A stretch of DNA of 64,000 bases. Source: BD1-7 clade bacterium (GTDB lineage Bacteria; Pseudomonadota; Gammaproteobacteria; Pseudomonadales; DT-91). Shown here in pieces: positions 63,867 through 64,000 of this stretch (within the stretch, counting starts at the first letter, position 1; every line of letters starts with the position of its first letter). Location of the stretch: NCBI GenBank assembly GCA_902705865.1, contig CACSIO010000061.1, positions 126,251-190,250 on the forward strand, written 5' to 3'. The notes beneath the pieces are model-generated. The model was not told where the DNA came from, did no database searches, and saw only the letters and a program-made list of their open reading frames with translations. A program made the translations under genes and the position numbers.

Positions 63867-64000
63867 ATGAGTGGTTGTTTGTTGGTAGTTCCGGTTGGAT
63901 TGTCGACTGGCGCACGATCGGTTTCGCTGGGTTTGTATCACAAGGCTGACCAACGAGGTTTGCACGTCTCGTATTTTGTGCCAGTGATGCAAAAGGCCAG
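63867..64000 (+). CDS. pta: Phosphate acetyltransferase, 3' truncated by window
   Basis: Only the first 44 codons are present. The translation opens with MSGCLLVVPVGLSTGARSVS, the P-loop-like N-terminus of long (DRTGG-domain) Pta enzymes, and continues with LYHKADQRGLHVSYFVPVM. AGGAAG lies 4 bp before the ATG at 63867. It is 121 bp after ackA, so the standard ackA-pta pair is present. The rest is outside the window. Confidence 0.9.
   Translation, partial: MSGCLLVVPVGLSTGARSVSLGLYHKADQRGLHVSYFVPVMQKA

Overview
The window reads as chromosomal DNA of a gammaproteobacterium, most like marine Oceanospirillales-type bacteria. The lineage is inferred from gene content only: an E. coli-like roxA / purB-hflD-mnmA-nudJ / rluE block, pbpC next to a yfhM-type alpha-2-macroglobulin, polB, pabB, fklB and ackA-pta. 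GC is moderate and coding density is high. Many operons are joined by 4-bp ATGA overlaps. I see no rRNA, tRNA, CRISPR array, transposase or phage gene.

Layout. 1-0.8 kb: the 3' part of a Bcr/CflA-type MFS exporter. 0.9-8.5 kb: an eight-gene minus-strand glycan operon (MBL-fold hydrolase, GT2, CMP-sugar-type cytidylyltransferase, 2-hydroxyacid dehydrogenase, SDR, MptE/DUF115-like protein, GT2, GT4). A plus-strand GT4 (8.7-9.8 kb) and a minus-strand polysaccharide ABC exporter pair (9.8-11.35 kb) follow, so this end looks like a surface-polysaccharide locus. 11.4-13.9 kb: two small unknown proteins, a perfect FNR/Anr-type box, and a phosphatidylserine-decarboxylase-like protein that seems to have lost its self-cleavage serine. 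14-20.8 kb: an orphan ParA ATPase followed by a beta-oxidation operon (thiolase, FadJ-like fusion, acyl-CoA dehydrogenase, CaiB/BaiF protein). 21-25.7 kb: an unknown 201-aa protein, an EamA transporter, a SpoIIAA-like protein, a cytoplasmic-looking lipase and an SDR.

25.8-36.6 kb: pbpC, a 1931-residue alpha-2-macroglobulin lipoprotein with an intact CxEQ thioester motif, a DUF7931-like protein, a GNAT and the ribosomal oxygenase roxA. A well-formed inverted repeat (34.88-34.95 kb) lies between two of these genes. 36.9-40.7 kb: nudJ-mnmA-hflD-purB. 40.9-45.7 kb: an isolated flippase, a DUF4823 lipoprotein and a TetR / aldehyde dehydrogenase / SRPBCC group. 45.8-49 kb: polB-rluE. 49.2-53.6 kb: a DUF1329 lipoprotein carrying a long TolA-like helix, fklB, a YgjP-type metallopeptidase and a group II truncated haemoglobin. 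53.6-60 kb: pabB, then a two-subunit biotin-dependent acyl-CoA carboxylase with divergent active-site motifs and codon use typical of high expression. 60.1-64 kb: a membrane-anchored Ser/Thr kinase paired with an FHA/winged-helix protein, then ackA and the start of pta.

Best candidates for something undescribed: (i) the kinase plus FHA-winged-helix pair beside ackA-pta; (ii) the glycan operon with a NeuA-like activating enzyme but no NeuB/NeuC; (iii) the PSD-like pseudoenzyme near the FNR box; (iv) the TolA-like helix/DUF1329 fusion; (v) the structured intergenic element at 34.9 kb. Family assignments rest on motifs I can read; no database search was run.
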